Position numbers and translations under genes: made by a program. Below are positions 9,597-21,797 of a stretch of 64,000 nucleotides of DNA, in pieces (positions within the stretch are counted from its first letter, which is position 1; the number at the start of each line of letters is the position of its first letter). The notes under the pieces are model-generated. The model did not search any database. It was not told the DNA's origin and saw only the letters and a list, made by a program, of their open reading frames with translations. Source of the stretch: Limonium bicolor (Eukaryota; Streptophyta; Magnoliopsida; Caryophyllales; Plumbaginaceae); NCBI GenBank assembly GCA_023374045.1, contig CM041778.1, forward strand, positions 289,765,533 through 289,829,532, given 5' to 3'.

Positions 9597-9780
9597 CTCT
9601 CGGAGTCATTTCACAATCTCATGGATTAGCCTAGAGGTATCTCTCTGGATAACATCTATTGGCTTAGGGAATTCTTTAATGTCTAGTATTCTAAGATTTA
9701 AGGTTTTACCCACTTATCGAATACTCTCATGTTCGGGACATTGTTCATTTTAGTCGGTTCCTCTCATTGGGGTCGACTAT
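9597..9780 (-). repeat. LTR III, segment 1 (older minus-strand chromovirus LTR)
   Basis: Sequence between the right end of element I and the left target duplication (ACTAT, 9776-9780) of element II. With 18342-18965 and 37589-40142 it reads as one interrupted LTR. The spacing of landmarks shared with LTR I (6770 to 9596 is about 2.83 kb; 18700 to 40142 without the insert is about 2.8 kb) supports this. Confidence 0.7.
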
Positions 9781-11567
9781 TGTGAGCCTCGATTTTAAAC
9801 ATTATCCTATGTGGATTAAGTTGATTAGGATCTAATCGGGTTTTAGGTCCACTTATAACCTAAGATTAATAACTATGTCATATAACGATAATTATTAAAA
9901 CCTAAGCTAGCTCACTGGAACCTATTATGAGTCGCCACCTAATTTTGACCTAGATTAAATTAGGAAAGGAGAGTTCGGGTTCGGGGGCTTGATATTCGAC
10001 TTAATTAGGGTTCAATTACTTTCATTACCCCTCCTAGGTCGTTTTTCCTCTACTTGGTTTATTTACGGCTTATTACGAGTCGTTTTAACCTAAGTGCGCG
10101 AGCTTCTGTTTTTTTGTGTTTTTTAGCATTTTTTGACAGAAAACTAAAGTGGAAATTAAAATTACCTAAACTAGGGTTTCGGAGGCAGAATTAGGTCAAA
10201 TTTTGTTTCCGTCCGTGGCCACGGACCTAATGTCCGAGACCACGGACCCTAGTTAACCTATATGAAAATAAAAGTCGAATTAAACGGAAAACAGAAAATT
10301 GTAAAGTCCGGGGCCACGGACAGGCCGTCCGTGGGCCCGGACATTATTAGAAAAACCTAAATTTTTAAAATTAAAAATCTCGCCGCTGTCCGTGGGCGTC
10401 CGGGCTTACGGACAAGAGTCCGGGACCCAGACATGACGTCCGTGGGTGCGGACCGCCCTCGGACGGCGGCGTTAAGGCTGTTCCCGAAGGTGTTTTTGAC
10501 TCAAATTTTATGGGTGTGTAGCCTGAAAGATGTACAAGACGTTAGTCATTTAAAGTTTTCAATTTGAGTTCGAATTAAGCACGAAACTTAGTAAACAAGT
10601 TATTGAACAGAAGCTTAAACAAACAGCGATACAGAAGCGTACGAAGGTTAGTTTGAGCCCAAAATTTGACAGAGAGTTAATAAGGTCGTGGGGAATTAGA
10701 AAAGTAGAGCTGCAACCTGTTTTACCTTCGAATTCAAGGTGATTCTTCACACCGGGATTCGTCGAGTGCTTCGTTGATGGCAGACCCGAAAGGATTTCGA
10801 ACCAAGCTTCTGGTTGTTGGTTGTTCTTGCTGTTCTTCACGTTTTGGTGGTGTTTTTGTGGGGTTTTGATGACTATTGATGCTTTGGGGGTTGGAAAACG
10901 TGTTTAGATGGTGATTTCGGGGGATTTTCGGTATGATTTGGGTGGCCGGGTGTTGGAAAACGTGAGAGAGAGTGAGGAGGCTGTGTTTTCTGATTCTCTA
11001 GGGTTCTTTTTCATGTGAGGTCCTGATTTTATCCAAAAACCTATCCCCTTATATAGACTTTCTTAAAGATAAAGAAAATCTAGTAAAAGTAAGATTTTTC
11101 GATATTTTAATTAAGTGACTTCCCCAATGAATTTTGCTGTGAGATTTTAACCACATGTCAAGGATGGATATTATGAATTTTCTGAGGTGGAACCGAATTT
11201 TTTAAATATTGGAATATTTTTAAATTGAATTTCTCGTCAGATTCAGTCAGAAATTGCTAGAAAATTATTGGAAATTCGAAAAATCAAAATTCCAACGCCA
11301 TTATGCTTAAAATGTCATCCTCTATCATGGGTTAAAATATCAAAGCGTTTCAAGCTGATTTGGGCATCCTTTGGAGAGAGAGAAAGCTTATAGAGGTCTT
11401 AGGAGCCTTTAAAGATTACCAAAACGCCCCTGAAAGTGACGAAGCTGCTCCCCATGCCATGGAACGTGCCGATCGGGCCGGGATCCCTCACTGCTTGATT
11501 AAAATGCCTCTCACAACACCAGTACCTCGTAGACCCTAACCAGGGGGTCAAAATTTTGGGTATAACA
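9781..11567 (-). repeat. 3' LTR of element II
   Basis: Starts TGTGAGCCTCG and ends GGGTATAACA on the plus strand; matches 16552-18341 almost base for base. It contains a cluster of GTCCG...CGGAC inverted repeats at 10211-10470 (for example GTCCGTGGCCACGGAC). A 93-residue open frame (10559-10840, minus) is kept in both LTRs but resembles nothing I know. Confidence 0.92.
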
Positions 11568-11590
11568 GATTGCCCCCCGTCAACTAGACT
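11568..11590 (-). other. Polypurine tract of element II
   Basis: The minus strand reads TTGACGGGGGGCAATC immediately before the 3' LTR, the expected plus-strand primer position. Confidence 0.75.
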
Positions 11591-11689
11591 TTGTAATGAA
11601 AGTGAGAAGGCTAGTTGATGCCTGAGTGATACCCCAAAATTTCAAATGTTTCCAAGACCCTGCATGTTATCAGAAAACTGATAAGTTGT

Positions 11690-11866
11690 GTCGAGCTATT
11701 CTAAGGCGCTGACTACAAACAATGAATGAGATGTTGTCAAGCGGTTCTAAGGCGTTGACTACCTATGACGAATGAGATGATGTCAAGCGATTCTAAGGCG
11801 TTGACTACCTATAATGAATGTGATGATGTCAAGCGATTCTAAGGCGTTGACTACCTATAATGATGA
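11690..11866 (-). repeat. Tandem repeat 1 of element II (about 53-bp unit)
   Basis: Three to four copies of a unit containing TCTAAGGCGTTGACTACC and GATGATGTCAAGCG. It lies in the 3' untranslated part, next to the polypurine tract. Confidence 0.85.
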
Positions 11867-11898
11867 TAGCTAGGTGGCATGCAAATGCAAAAATGCTG

Positions 11899-11997
11899 GA
11901 ATGGTAATGATGCTAATGATGCTGATGATGTTGATGATGCTGATGATAATGCTGATGATAATGCTGATGATGCTGATGATAATGCTGATGATGCTCG
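11899..11997 (-). repeat. Trinucleotide-like array (GATGATGCT/GATAATGCT)n
   Basis: Almost pure repeats of GAT, AAT and GCT triplets. Open frames on both strands here are low-complexity artefacts. Confidence 0.9.
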
Positions 11998-12223
11998 GAT
12001 GCTTCTAGGGACCGAAACCCGTGCCAATGCTCCTGGCTGGACCCAATGTGGACTTATTGCCATCGCCCCCCAAGCCGGTGTGCAGGGATAACTCCTGGTA
12101 AAAACCTTGGGGACTTATTGCCATCGCCCACCATTCGTTGATCCCGAAAATAAGTTGACATCGCAAAAGGAGGATTTATTGCCATCACCTCGCCAACTTT
12201 TCTGTCGCCAGGTCTTGTGACGC

Positions 12224-12645
12224 GCCTGGATGATGCAACTAGGTCTTATGACGAGCCTATTTGAATGTGATGAATGCAATGTGTTTGATGAGAGTGGGTA
12301 AGCTAAAGGGTAACGCTAGGTCTTACTACGAGCCTAAGGGAATGCAACTAGGTCTTATAACGAGCCTAAAGGATGGATCTAGGTCTTATGACGAGCCTAA
12401 GGGTTGGAACTAGGTCTTACTACGAGCCTAAGGATGGATCTAGGTCTTATGACGAGCCTAAGGATGGATCTAGGTCTTATGACGAGCCTAAGGGTTGGAA
12501 CTAGGTCTTACTACGAGCCTAAGGATTGGAACTAGGTCTTACTACGAGCCTAAGGATGGATCTAGGTCTTATGACGAGCCTAAGGGATGGATCTAGGTCT
12601 TACTACGAGCCTAAGGATGGATCTAGGTCTTATGACGAGCCTATA
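12224..12645 (-). repeat. Tandem repeat 2 of element II (about 30-bp unit)
   Basis: More than ten copies of a unit around CTAGGTCTTA(T/C)(G/T)ACGAGCCTA, alternating two variants (TATGACGAG and CTACGAG) with a spacer GGATGGAT or GGTTGGAA. The variants alternate in blocks, suggesting unequal exchange. Confidence 0.92.
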
Positions 12646-12694
12646 GGATTGAGCTCTTCTACTCGGGTGAGTTCTGCTACTCTGGTGAGAATTT

Positions 12695-13004
12695 GAAGAA
12701 TCTGTATCTACGGGGCGAGAATCTGTATCTCTGAAGAATCTGTATCTTCGGGGCGAGAATCTGTATCTCTGAAGAATCTGTATCTTCAGGGCGAGAATCT
12801 GTATCTCTGAAGAATCTGTATCTCTGAAGAATCTGTATCTTCGGGGTGAAGAATCTGTATCTCTGAAGAATCTGTATCTTCGGGGTGAGAATCTGTATCT
12901 CTGAAGAATCTGTATCTTCGGGGTGAAGAATCTGTATCTCTGAAGAATCTGTATCTTCGGGGTGAAGAATCTGTATCTTCGGGGCGAGAATCTGTATCTC
13001 TGGT
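12695..13004 (-). repeat. Tandem repeat 3 of element II (18/38-bp unit)
   Basis: AGAATCTGTATCT repeated about 16 times with alternating linkers CTGA and TCGGGG(C/T)G. On the minus strand it gives a long open frame rich in RYRF/DTDS (12580-13122), a repeat artefact. Confidence 0.92.
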
Positions 13005-13447
13005 CTATGATGAGGAGTTTCGTACGGACGGATGCAAGGTAAACTTTATGCAAATGGTCATGATGAAAGTTGATTATGAAAGTGCCAAACGTGGCAATGA
13101 TGATGTGCATGTCAAAATACAATCAAAGTGTATGTAGGAAAACTTGTCCAAAACAAGAAATCGATGGAAAATGCGCCAAACATGGCAACGTTAAGGATCA
13201 AAAATTGTCCAAAGCAAGACATTGCTAGAAAGTGTGCCAAATGTGGCCATGATGAGGTTTATGAAACCGAAGTGTTTGAAGGAAAGTTGTTCAAGACAAG
13301 AAATTGTTGAAAGAGGTGTCAAACGTGGCAGTGTTTGATGAAAATTCTGTTTAGTGAAAAGGAAAATGAAATTATCATTTCCTAACTATAGACTTCGGAC
13401 TTGTAATTTATCTCCTACGAGATGAACATGCCGCAGGTGGGGTATGG

Positions 13448-13562
13448 TGTATGATGTGAAGGTAAGGGCTTATGCGGGCCTGTGTATGAAGTGAAGGTAA
13501 GGGCTTATGTGGGCCTGTGTGATGTATGAAGTGAAGGTAAGGGCTTATGCGGGCCTGTGGTG
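13448..13562 (-). repeat. Tandem repeat 4 of element II (about 42-bp unit)
   Basis: Three copies of GTGAAGGTAAGGGCTTATG(C/T) followed by GGGCCTGTG. Confidence 0.88.
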
Positions 13563-13613
13563 GGATGATGGTGGTGATGTTTGAGCTTTGGGGTTCCAAT
13601 TGGTGTTGTCATA

Positions 13614-13705
13614 GCAATTGTTGGAACCAACAATTGCCCCCAGTATTTTCCCCTAAGACAATCTGAGCTAGAGTTCATGGCAATCGATCATTCCGATCGA
13701 TTGCC
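13614..13705 (-). repeat. Two perfect palindromes next to polypurine-tract-like motifs
   Basis: GCAATTGTTGG at 13614-13624 pairs with 13627-13637, and GGCAATCGATC at 13679-13689 pairs with 13695-13705. Each is followed on the plus strand by CCCCAGTATTTTC. On the minus strand this reads as a purine-rich ACTGGGGGCAAT that ends inside the hairpin arm. Confidence 0.85.
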
Positions 13706-14008
13706 CCCAGTATTTTCTTTGATCAAACGTGCGAACGAGTCTCGTCCTCACAGGGTCAAGGCTTATGTTCTGATTTGGTGCTTCCTAACCTACACTCGAC
13801 GTGTTTGGTGTTTACACTCGTTTCTCACTTACGGTCACAACTTGTAGACCATTGAATTTGATATTTGATGAATTTACGCATTCGATCTGCTACTTTCACG
13901 TGATTGGATACACAACTACCAAGTCGGAAGTCTTTGAGGCTTATAACGTGGCCATGGGTGTGATGAAAGACAACGGGATCATGGAGGGATATTTGAGGTA
14001 TGTGGAGC

Positions 14009-14398
14009 TTAAATGGGTGACCAAAGCTGCAACTTGCGTCTTCTCTCGGATTCATCTTCCTTGTCTTGAAGTCGTCTGGCTGCTTCATGTTGACGTTGTT
14101 TTCGAGCTTCTGGACCTGGACTTTTGAAGTTGTCCTTTGCACCATTTCTCTTTTCGTCATTTGGATTTTCTCGAGGCACTTCGGGTTTGCCTTTTGTTTT
14201 ATCCTTTCTTGGCTTTGCCTTCGGGGTTCTTGTGTTTCCCGGTTTTGGGCTTCGAGAGCTGTTTTGATGTGAGCTCTTTTGATCCTGTGTCACTCTGGGA
14301 CCATTTGCGGATCGCTTTGTCATGCTGATAGCGGCGTTGCTTCTTTGGACTGATGAGAATGTTATCTGAGAGTCGGGCTCCTCGCCTCCTTTGGTCAC
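14009..14398 (-). CDS. Unrecognised basic open frame in element II
   Basis: 129 codons, rich in Lys, Arg, Asn, Pro and Ser, with no domain I recognise. A second minus-strand frame overlaps its end (14160-13825). Its place in the middle of the element, upstream of the 3' arrays, would fit a degraded Gag-like or extra ORF, but composition alone could also produce it. Treat as doubtful. Confidence 0.2.
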   Translation of the reverse strand: MTKGGEEPDSQITFSSVQRSNAAISMTKRSANGPRVTQDQKSSHQNSSRSPKPGNTRTPKAKPRKDKTKGKPEVPRENPNDEKRNGAKDNFKSPGPEARKQRQHEAARRLQDKEDESERRRKLQLWSPI

Positions 14399-14399
14399 C

Positions 14400-16530
14400 G
14401 GGTCGGAGATTCATCATTGGCTGGGTTATTTTGTGGAGTTCATAATATCGAAAAGGGATATATGAAAGGCTCAGCGGGGGTGCCTAGGGTTTAATGACAG
14501 GGTTTGCAAGCTTTTGGCCATGCGGTGCTGTGCCTAGGTGCTTCATCATCCCTGATAGTTGTATATCCGTTCTTTGTTACTTTTCACAGGTCTAAGCGTA
14601 GATTTACAAATTATCTCCTTCGGTCGGAGTTACATCGTTTACCTCACCTTTGGATGTGGTCTCACCGGAGTCGTGTAAAAATGACACGCTCGTTCGCTCA
14701 TGGTTTTTCCGCTCAAGACACTCTCGTGAATTTCACTCAGAGACTAGTTCACACGCTTAAACGAAAGATGAAAGATGACGAACCTAAACTCAGATTGCCC
14801 CCAGTATCGATTTGGGGTTAGTGACAACAATTTAAAAGATATGGATTTGGAACCGCTTTGGGGGTCATTTGGATGTTTTGGGATAAGCTGTGGGGTTTGG
14901 TAAGGCATGTCCAAAACTTCAGAAACAAAATACAAGTCTTTGTATTCCATTGTCGGGAGATAATTAATTCATGAACCATTTTCTCAAAAGAAACTTGTGT
15001 GAAACAAAACCTTCTCTTTTTTTGTGTTATCATTTAGACTTGAAAAAGTCATTCATTTGTGAACATGAGGAAGAAGATGATTCAACAAAATCGATGCTTC
15101 TTATTAGTGGTTACAAAATGATCATTCTTTGAAAAACATGAGAGGTGCATTTGAAAGATGAGTGTTATGGCAGGTTATGCAGTAGAATGCATAGGAACCC
15201 TAAAATTTCTATTGAATCGAAATCCTGCTGAACCGTCTGAAGTCGGCATGCTGAAGACTCGAGCTCTTGACCGCTGGGATGTCGCTAAGATGACTGTGAT
15301 CGTCTTCCTTCCAAACTTCGAGTAGGCCCTATAAAATGTCCGAACTAGGAATACCTATGGGTTATGTAGGAAGCAATTGGGCCTGAGTCTTCGCCAAACT
15401 GGGAGTGAAGTGCATAGACTAGAGTGATTCCTAGACTAGAACGGACATGTAGGCCTGAATCCAGGAATTGAGCAAACAAGCTGAAAGAAATCACATGGAC
15501 CGCGAATGGGCCGTTGGGCCGAAGGATAAGCCTTGAAGTCTAGATTTGTTTGATGCTCTTGTTGGGCTTTGAAGCCGGAAACTGGAATGAATGAGTTACG
15601 AGAACTATCCTGAATTCGAATGGGTTGAAACCTAAACAAACGGTTTTGAGTGGGCCTAAAAGGTATGACACCTAGATCTAGGACTTTGGGCCAGGGCCCA
15701 AACAAAAAGTTTACCTAGACTAGAATGGGCCTTGGGCCGAAATGGAAAAGCCTGATTGATTCTCATGGACTGCTTTAGGTAGATTTGTTTTTTTCATGGG
15801 CCTAGAACTAAATTGATAATTCAAATTAGGCTGAAAGAGAAATCTCCTAAGTTTAAACTTTTGGGCCGAAGCCCAAATGACTCACATGTCAAACCAAACA
15901 AAGCCTCTGGGCCGCAAACAATAAAGCTGCCAATTCGGGTTGGGCTGAGTTGATGCAGGAGAGGTTCCTATCAATCTCTAGGCTGGGTAGTGGGCCGATC
16001 ATACAAGCAAACAAGGCCCACACAAATTCAACATGTCCTCACTAGACGTTTAAATCAAAACCGGGTAAGGATCAATCCGGAGAGGTGCTTGGGGCATGGG
16101 CCCAGGTCACCACAAAGGAATAGGGTTTGCACGCTATTCTCTTTGGGCTTCCCCACTCTTTTCACATCACCTGAAGGTGTGCGTCTACGGTCGGGTCTTT
16201 GAGTGACCAAACAGTGAGCTAGGTAAGGCACTGCCAGGAAAATGCTTGGGGCTAAAGCCCAGGTATTAAGGGGGTGTGGTTAGACGACACCCTCCTCTTT
16301 TCCCCCACTCATTCACATCACCTAAAAGGTGTGAGTCCCTGGCAGGGGACCCTCAAACGGGTCCCAGAGTGAAATCGGTTTGCGTGGACCCTCGCCCTCA
16401 TATGATGCAAAGGTGCAGGGAATTAAAGTGCGCACAAAGGTAAACAAACAATGTAATAAAAGCCATAAATAAACATTTTTCAAGTTAAGCCCTCTTTCTT
16501 AAAGTTAAACAAGTTAAAATTAAGAATTTG
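14400..16530 (-). other. 5' leader of element II, GGCCCA-rich, no gene seen
   Basis: Between primer site and first open frame. 15500-16000 holds many TGGGCC/GGCCCA hexamers (near 15515, 15690, 15726, 15862, 15908 and 15990). 16200-16370 has two related segments (AGGTAAGGCACTGCCAGG-like and GTGTGAGTCCCTGGCAGG). No coding region is recognised. Confidence 0.6.
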
Positions 16531-16548
16531 TCCCCAGCAGAGTCGTCA
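16531..16548 (-). other. Primer binding site of element II
   Basis: The minus strand reads TGACGACTCTGCTGGGGA three bases after the LTR. It resembles the TGGCGACTC(T/C)GCTGGGGA site of Tat/Ogre elements (usually assigned to an Arg tRNA), with A in place of the third base G. Confidence 0.7.
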
Positions 16549-16551
16549 GTC

Positions 16552-18341
16552 TGTGAGCCTCGATTTTAAACCCTATCCTATGTGGATTAAGTTGATTAGG
16601 ATCTAATCGGGTTTTAGGTCCACTTATAACCTAAGATTAATAACTATGTCATATAACGATAATTATTAAAATCCAAGCTAGCTCACTGGAACCTATTATG
16701 AGTCGCCACCTAATTTTGACCTAGATTAAATTAGGAAAGGAGAGTTCGGGTTCGGGGGCTTGATATTCGACTTAATTAGGGTTCAATTACTTTCATTACC
16801 CCTCCTAGGTCGTTTTTCCTCTACTTGGTTTATTTACGGCTTATTACGAGTCGTTTTAACCTAAGTGCGCGAGCTTCTGTTTTTTTGTGTTTTTTAGCAT
16901 TTTTTGACAGAAAACTAAAGTGGAAATTAAAATTACCTAAACTAGGGTTTCGGAGGCAGAATTAGGTCAAATTTTGTTTCCGTCCGTGGCCACGGACCTA
17001 ATGTCCGAGACCACGGACCCTAGTTAACCTATATGAAAATAAAAGTCGAATTAAACGGAAAACAGAAAATTGTAAAGTCCGGGGCCACGGACAGGCCGTC
17101 CGTGGGCCCGGACATTATTAGAAAAACCTAAATTTTTAAAATTAAAAATCTCGCCGCTGTCCGTGGGCGTCCGGGCTTACGGACAAGGAGTCCGGGACCC
17201 CAGACATGACGTCCGTGGGTGCGGACCGCCCTCGGACGGCGGCGTTAAGGCTGTTCCCGAAGGTGTTTTTGACTCAAATTTTATGGGTGTGTAGCCTGAA
17301 AGATGTACAAGACGTTAGTGATTTAAAGTTTTCAATTTGAGTTCGAATTAAGCACGAAACTTAGTAAACAAGTTATTGGACAGAAGCTTAAACAAACAGC
17401 GATACAGAAGCGTACGAAGGTTAGTTTGAGCCCAAAATTTGACAGAGAGTTAATAAGGTCGTGGGGAATTAGAAAAGTAGAGCTGCAACCTGTTTTACCT
17501 TCGAATTCAAGGTGATTCTTCACACCGGGATTCGTCGAGTGCTTCGTTGATGGCAGACCCGAAAGGATTTCGAACCAAGCTTCTGGTTGTTGGTTGTTCT
17601 TGCTGTTCTTCACATTTTGGTGGTGTTTTGTGGGGTTTTGATGACTATTGATGCTTTGGGGGTTGGAAAACGTGTTTAGATGGTGATTTCGGGGGATTTT
17701 CGGTATGATTTGGGTGGCCGGGTGTTGGAAAACGTGAGAGAGAGTGAGGAGGCTGTGTTTTCTGATTCTCTAGGGTTCTTTTTCATGTGAGGTCCTGATT
17801 TTATCCAAAAACCTATCCCCTTATATAGACTTTCTTAAAGATAACGAAAATCTAGTAAAAGTAAGATTTTTCGATATTTTAATTAAGTGACTTCCCCAAT
17901 GAATTTTGCTGTGAGATTTTAACCACATGTCAAGGATGGATATTATGAATTTTCTGAGGTGGAACCGAATTTTTTGAATATTGGAATATTTTTAAATTGA
18001 ATTTCTCGTCAGATTAAGTCAGAAATTGCTAGAAAATTATTGGAAATTCGAAAAATCAAAATTCCAACGCCATTATGCTTAAAATGTCATCCTCTATCAT
18101 GGGTTAAAATATCAAAGCGTTTCAAGCTGATTTGGGCATCCTTTGGAGGAGAGAGAAAGCTTATAAGAGGTCTTAGGAGCCTTTAAAGATTACCAAAACG
18201 CCCCTGAAAGTGACGAAGCTGCTCCCCATGCCATGGAACGTGCCGATCGGGCCGGGATCCCTCACCACTTGATTAAAACGCCTCTCACAACACCAGTACC
18301 TCGTAGACCCTAACCAGGGGGTCAAAATTTTGGGTATAACA
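16552..18341 (-). repeat. 5' LTR of element II
   Basis: Partner of 9781-11567. The GTCCG/CGGAC inverted-repeat cluster is at 16981-17243, with two one-base indels relative to the other copy. The minus-strand primer site follows directly at its left end. Confidence 0.92.
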
Positions 18342-18965
18342 ACTATGTCTCTAAGGGGTTTGGTGATCCCTTACCATGCTTTACTTTTCTCAAGGTTCAA
18401 GTTGAACACTCATCAATCCTCTATAGAGGTTACTTAATACTTCCACCATTATTAGTTTTGTGGATTAAGTCAATTCGGTTCCCTACTGTTATTGGGAGTT
18501 ACTAGTTCCCGTACAATTCTCTCACGTTCTAGTGAGTTCGTAGTTTGTGTTATCGTTTCTTGGTTCGATAGATTTAGTGGGTTTCCACGTTTTTGTTTAT
18601 TCACAACTGGACTCTTCCTACGAGTCACTACTCAAACAAGACTCAACTATGAGTCGCACTACCATACACAATCACATTCAAGTTATTCATTCACAATTCA
18701 CATTTCATGAATTATACAAACTTTAGTTCAAAACGCAATCCAACAAACAACAATACAATACAAGCACCAATAAGTGCAAACAATCCGATTCGTGCATTTA
18801 TCTTGTTAGGTGATCACACAATCAAACAAGCACACAAATCGGGGTAACCAAGTTAGGATACAGAGCATGAGGAAATCATACCTTTCACCGGGATTAACTT
18901 TACCAGGTGTCCTCACGTTCCTCGGTTCACATTTGTTCCTCGAGTCTTATTCTCGAACCACTGAT
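18342..18965 (-). repeat. LTR III, segment 2
   Basis: Begins with the second ACTAT of element II and ends with CTGAT (18961-18965), the left target duplication of element A. 18700-18850 matches LTR I at 6770-6930 (ATGAATTATACAA, CCGATTCGTG, GGTGATCACA and ATCGGGGTAACCAA in the same order). Confidence 0.8.
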
Positions 18966-21797
18966 TGAAATATCCCAAACCTTAGTTACTTTAATTAATC
19001 ATGAATTAATTAAATAAAAGTTATTAATGAGAGATTAAGGAATTAAATACCCTTAAATAAGTAAAAATAATATTTAATTAAACCCTAAAAGTCGTTAGGA
19101 AACATAAACGAAACCTAAAACGACGTTAAGGAGATTTAGGAAAAAGAAATACAAACGAAAATAAAACTAATCGTTTTACCTTGAAAAATGTGAAATACCC
19201 CAAACCTAAGTATGTTAAGTAAACATCAAATTATGATGTAGTAAGGCTAGAATATGCCTTAGAAAGATTGGTAGACAATTTAAACCAAGGAAAACACAAG
19301 AAAACACCTTAAGGGCAATTAGAGCAAAAATGTGCTCTAAGCTTGGAGAGACTTGGGGGAGTACCCAAATATCATGATATGACCTTAGTAATATTCTAAT
19401 GGTCATTTTAAATCAATTAGCAAATAAAACCAAGCTTGAAAACAAGTTAAAACACAAAATGTGCTTTAAGGAGTCTTAAAGCACGTTTTTGAAAAATTGT
19501 CTTGTAAATGAGTTTTGAATGGCTAAATGTCCATCATTACTCTTTAATTAACATGTGTACTATATAGTATCACATTTGGAAGTCTATATCAATGGGAAAT
19601 CAAAAATTTCACAACAATGTGCCTTGTTTTGATGAATAGTAAATTATTTAAGCTAGTTTATAACATAAGTCAATATAAGTGAGATATTTGGTCAACAATG
19701 ACTTAAGTACCCCTTGTTACTAATGGGGGCCGGTTTCTTGTAAGGTGAGTCACCACCTTCATGACTCATTAAGCAAATAAAGATTTGTTAAGTAAAAGTA
19801 CTATTCACCTTTTAAGATAAATATCACATTTTACTTACCTCTCTCCTCACTTCTTCATTCTCCCTTGTTTCACACGGTTTCTTGCTCTTTTTCTCTCTCT
19901 CCATTAACGTGAAGCCCTTCTCCATGCTAGCTCCACCTTCTCTTTGCACACAACTCACTCATTTTAGCTCCAAATCCAAAACAAAATACATATTCTTCTT
20001 AGTTAGCTCAAGCTCCTCCTTTCTATCTTTTCAAAACTTCAAGAGCTTCATTTTGGTGCCAAGTCAAACCACCATTAGAGGAGGAAATTCAAGTTTGGAG
20101 ACTCCATTGGCATCTCCATTCTCTTAAGGTAAAGAAAGTGTAAGAAAATCTAGGTTTCCACCATTTTCTTCACATGTCCAAAAATATATACTCATGGGAC
20201 TCCATGTTTATGCCTTGTTCTAGCTTGTTTCTACTCTTCAAAGGAGAGAGGAGGTCCTTCTTGCTTCACATCCAAGTTTGTCTTGAGAAACCAAGGTAAA
20301 ACAATCACATTAATACCTTAAAACATATTTTTAACCTAGGGTTTGTTCCTTAGGGTTAATGTGTTATCTAGTACTCATTGGAGTCATAGGATATTGGTTA
20401 GAACATTGGCAAGGAGACACACATTGGTGACCGAGATTGAACAAAGAAAAACCTAAGGAGAAAAGCTTTTAAGCTTGTGAGAAAACAAGGTAAATTACTT
20501 ACCTTAAGGTGTTTTGTTGTTTAAGGTAATGAGATGTAGGTATATGATGAGTTTAGTGTAGAGTTTATATTGGGAAGGTGTTATATTAAACCTAGGAGAA
20601 ACAATGAGCATATTTGTGAACTTGTGACTAAGGAGCAAATGAGGAAAAAGAGATAGTTTAAGAACATCAAGGTGAATTACAAGAAGCATTTTATTTCAAT
20701 GAGAGCTTTGTTGTGTGTATTTGCAGGTTGAAAGCTTTTATATGTGGGAAATTCAGTGTTTAAGTTTAAGTCATTTAAGGGCCTAAGAGCCATGTCATTT
20801 AAGAGCCTTAGTGCTATGCAATTTAAGATTATTGCAATATATTGAGTTTGTTGGGAATAAGTTGGTTTGGGTGATGAGATATGATGAGAAGAACTTGGCG
20901 TGTGTGAGATGGTTGAATGAGGAAAAATAATGTGTTTGGGCATGATAAGATACTAGAGGAGCTATGGCGAAATTTGAGTAGAAAACAAAGTGTTTAAGTG
21001 GTAGTGGTGAGTTAATATGCCCTAAGGTTTACTAGGGAGCATGAAAAGAAAATTGGGTGGAAATGAGTTAACTAAGGAGTTCTTGAGGTTTAGAATGACC
21101 AAGAGATGTCTAGGAGGAATTGGAGGATTGGTGAGTGTTTTTGAACACACCAAAATCATGAGATGAGGAATGTAAGACTTGTGCATAAGTTTAAGGAGAA
21201 GGTGTAATGCTTAAGGTGATTAAGATATGTCCTAAGGGAATTTAATGACTAAGGAAGTACTAGGAAGTCTTAGAGGTTGTCTTGATGAAAAGGGGTGAGA
21301 TAAAGTGTTATAATGAGTTATAATGACTTAGGCATTACCTTGAAGGATTTAGGAATCAAGAGGATGTAATTGAGTATTTAGGACTTAGGTAAATGTTGAT
21401 AAAAGAAGCTAGAAAACTTGGGTAAATTAGATGTAAGTGAGGGTGAAACTTTGAAATGGTTAGGTGAGAACTAGAGTATAGAGTCTAAGGAAGGCTTGAT
21501 AAATGCAATAAGGCTGAGAAGTGGTGTACATGGTGTGATCAAGTTCTTAAGAAGGGAGCATTGGTTAATTGAAACTTTTGGTGGAATGCATGTGAGAAAT
21601 GTAAGAAAATAAGTGCTAAGTGTTGGGAGCTTTGTAAGAATTGAGTAAATGTTTGAGAAGATCTTTGGAAGTTGTTTTAATGAGTTTGGTGGAGGTTATA
21701 AGGTGGATTTAAGGTGCCAAGATGGTGTTGGACCTATTAGGACACTTGGGGAAGAGTTTGGAATTGAAAGAGGCAATTTAAGAGGAAGGTCTGTAGA

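Larger units (their letters stand above)
9781..18341 (-). mobile_element. Element II: Tat/Ogre-like non-autonomous LTR element
   Basis: Flanked by a perfect 5-bp target duplication ACTAT (9776-9780 and 18342-18346) and bounded by near-identical LTRs of 1787 and 1790 bp. The minus-strand primer site and polypurine tract set the orientation. The internal 5 kb has no recognisable gag or pol, only tandem arrays, a GGCCCA-rich leader and small unrecognised frames. It must have moved with proteins from another element. The two LTRs differ at roughly a dozen positions, so the insertion is fairly recent. Confidence 0.88.

Noticed and set aside
10559..10840. 93-codon frame present in both LTRs of element II (also 17332-17613)
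   Set aside because: Its presence in both copies is explained by LTR duplication; no known domain and composition is not protein-like.
12224..12645. Possible CRISPR-like array
   Set aside because: The units are direct tandem repeats without unique spacers, inside a plant retroelement.
12580..13122. 180-codon minus-strand open frame rich in RYRF and DTDS
   Set aside because: It is a translation of tandem repeat 3; periodic and without a domain.
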